5,782 nt of DNA, from NCBI GenBank assembly GCA_023129265.1, contig JAGMCJ010000181.1, positions 1 to 5,782 of the forward strand. Reading direction: 5' to 3'. The DNA is from Thermoplasmata archaeon (lineage in GTDB: Archaea; Thermoplasmatota; Thermoplasmata; RBG-16-68-12; JAGMCJ01). The position numbers and the translations under genes were made by a program. The first letter of the stretch is position 1. Each line of letters opens with the position of its first letter. A model generated the notes under the pieces. It was not told the origin of the DNA. It did not search any database and saw only the letters and a list, made by a program, of their open reading frames with translations. Of the stretch, positions 5,221 to 5,782 are shown piece after piece.

Positions 5221-5782
5221 GGATTCTGGGTGAGTTCGGGAAGGAGGATCTGGCGAAGGTCTACGTGGCGTCCATGAGGGAGGGCAACGGCTACCTCGTC
5301 GAGTTCGTCGAATCGTTGCAGCCGCCGGTGCCGCGCGAGGAGAAGTGGGTGCTGATAATCTCATCATCCTTCGGCTGCCCGGTGAACTGCAAGATGTGCG
5401 ACGCTGGCGGGCACTACCTCGGGAAGCTCACGAAGGACGAGATCCTGCAGCAGATAGACCACATGGTGAGGAGGCGGTTCCCGGACGGGCGGGTGCCGAT
5501 CCCGAAGTTCAAGGTGCAGTTCGCTCGAATGGGCGAGCCTTCGCTGAACCCGAATGTGCCGGACGCCCTGCGGGCTTTGGCGGACGTGTACGATGCCCCT
5601 GGCCTCATGCCATGCATCTCAACGCTCGCTCCCGTTGGCAGGGGGAGCTTCTTCGACGAGCTCATCGACATCAAGGACGCCCACTACTCGGGCGGACGGT
5701 TCCAGTTGCAGTTCTCCGTGCACACGACCGACAGGCGGAAGCGGGACGAGCTGATGCCGATCAAGAAGTGGGGGCTCCCGCA
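5217..5782 (+). CDS. Radical SAM protein related to RlmN/Cfr, 5' part only (cut by window end)
   Basis: The first 188 codons of an open frame that leaves the window. C54-x3-C58-x2-C61 (GCPVNCKMC) is the radical SAM [4Fe-4S] motif. The surrounding pattern SS-x-x-GC-x3-C-x2-C, then MGEPSLN (105-111) and FSVHTTDRRKRDELMPI (166-182), matches the corresponding blocks of the 23S rRNA methylases RlmN and Cfr. Two differences stand out. The cluster starts at residue 54, against 125 in E. coli RlmN, so the usual N-terminal domain is missing. Also, the position of RlmN C118, seven residues before the first cluster cysteine, is I47. It therefore probably belongs to an RlmN-like subfamily with a different reaction; I cannot name its substrate. 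The start at 5217 overlaps the flavoprotein stop (ATGA), with GGGGA at 5205-5209 as SD. Third codon positions are very G/C-rich. The flavoprotein may help supply reducing electrons. The second RlmN catalytic cysteine would lie beyond the window. Confidence 0.88.
   Translation, partial: MRILGEFGKEDLAKVYVASMREGNGYLVEFVESLQPPVPREEKWVLIISSSFGCPVNCKMCDAGGHYLGKLTKDEILQQIDHMVRRRFPDGRVPIPKFKVQFARMGEPSLNPNVPDALRALADVYDAPGLMPCISTLAPVGRGSFFDELIDIKDAHYSGGRFQLQFSVHTTDRRKRDELMPIKKWGLP

Noticed and set aside
1..5782. CRISPR array, insertion sequence, attachment site or mobile element
   Set aside because: I saw no regularly spaced repeats, transposase or integrase motifs, or terminal inverted repeats. All long frames are accounted for by the four genes.

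Overview
The window looks archaeal, most likely from the Thermoplasmata or a related euryarchaeal lineage. The reasons are BRE/TATA-type promoter elements instead of bacterial -35/-10 boxes, short leaders with Shine-Dalgarno (SD) sites, and a large secreted binding protein held by a C-terminal membrane helix. The lineage is inferred from general features; no marker gene is present. All four genes supported here are on the + strand, and the window cuts the last one.

Layout. Positions 1-191 hold no gene I can support, only a weak TATA-like site and an SD-like stretch near the end. A small unrecognised protein of 104 residues follows (192-506). A 134-base gap then carries the clearest archaeal promoter in the window, flanked by an imperfect inverted repeat. 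It drives a 1165-residue extracellular solute-binding protein of ABC-transporter family 5 (641-4138). That protein has a signal peptide, a binding domain with an EF-hand-like loop inserted, a stalk of Ig-like and PKD modules, two thrombospondin-type-3 calcium loops, a transmembrane anchor and an acidic cytoplasmic tail. No permease or ATPase genes lie beside it.

After a second promoter region (about 4174-4228) comes a two-gene unit. The first gene encodes a thioredoxin-reductase-fold flavoprotein without the CxxC redox pair (core 4351-5220). Its stop overlaps (ATGA) the start of a radical SAM gene (5217 to beyond 5782). The radical SAM protein resembles the RlmN/Cfr methylases around its iron-sulfur site, but has a short N-terminus and lacks one of their catalytic cysteines.

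How the genes may work together. The binding protein would capture a peptide or similar solute at the cell surface and pass it to a permease encoded elsewhere. The last two genes are probably co-translated. The flavoprotein could be part of the electron supply for the radical SAM cluster, perhaps through a ferredoxin or flavodoxin; this is inference. It is the most interesting part of the window, because neither protein matches the textbook version of its family.
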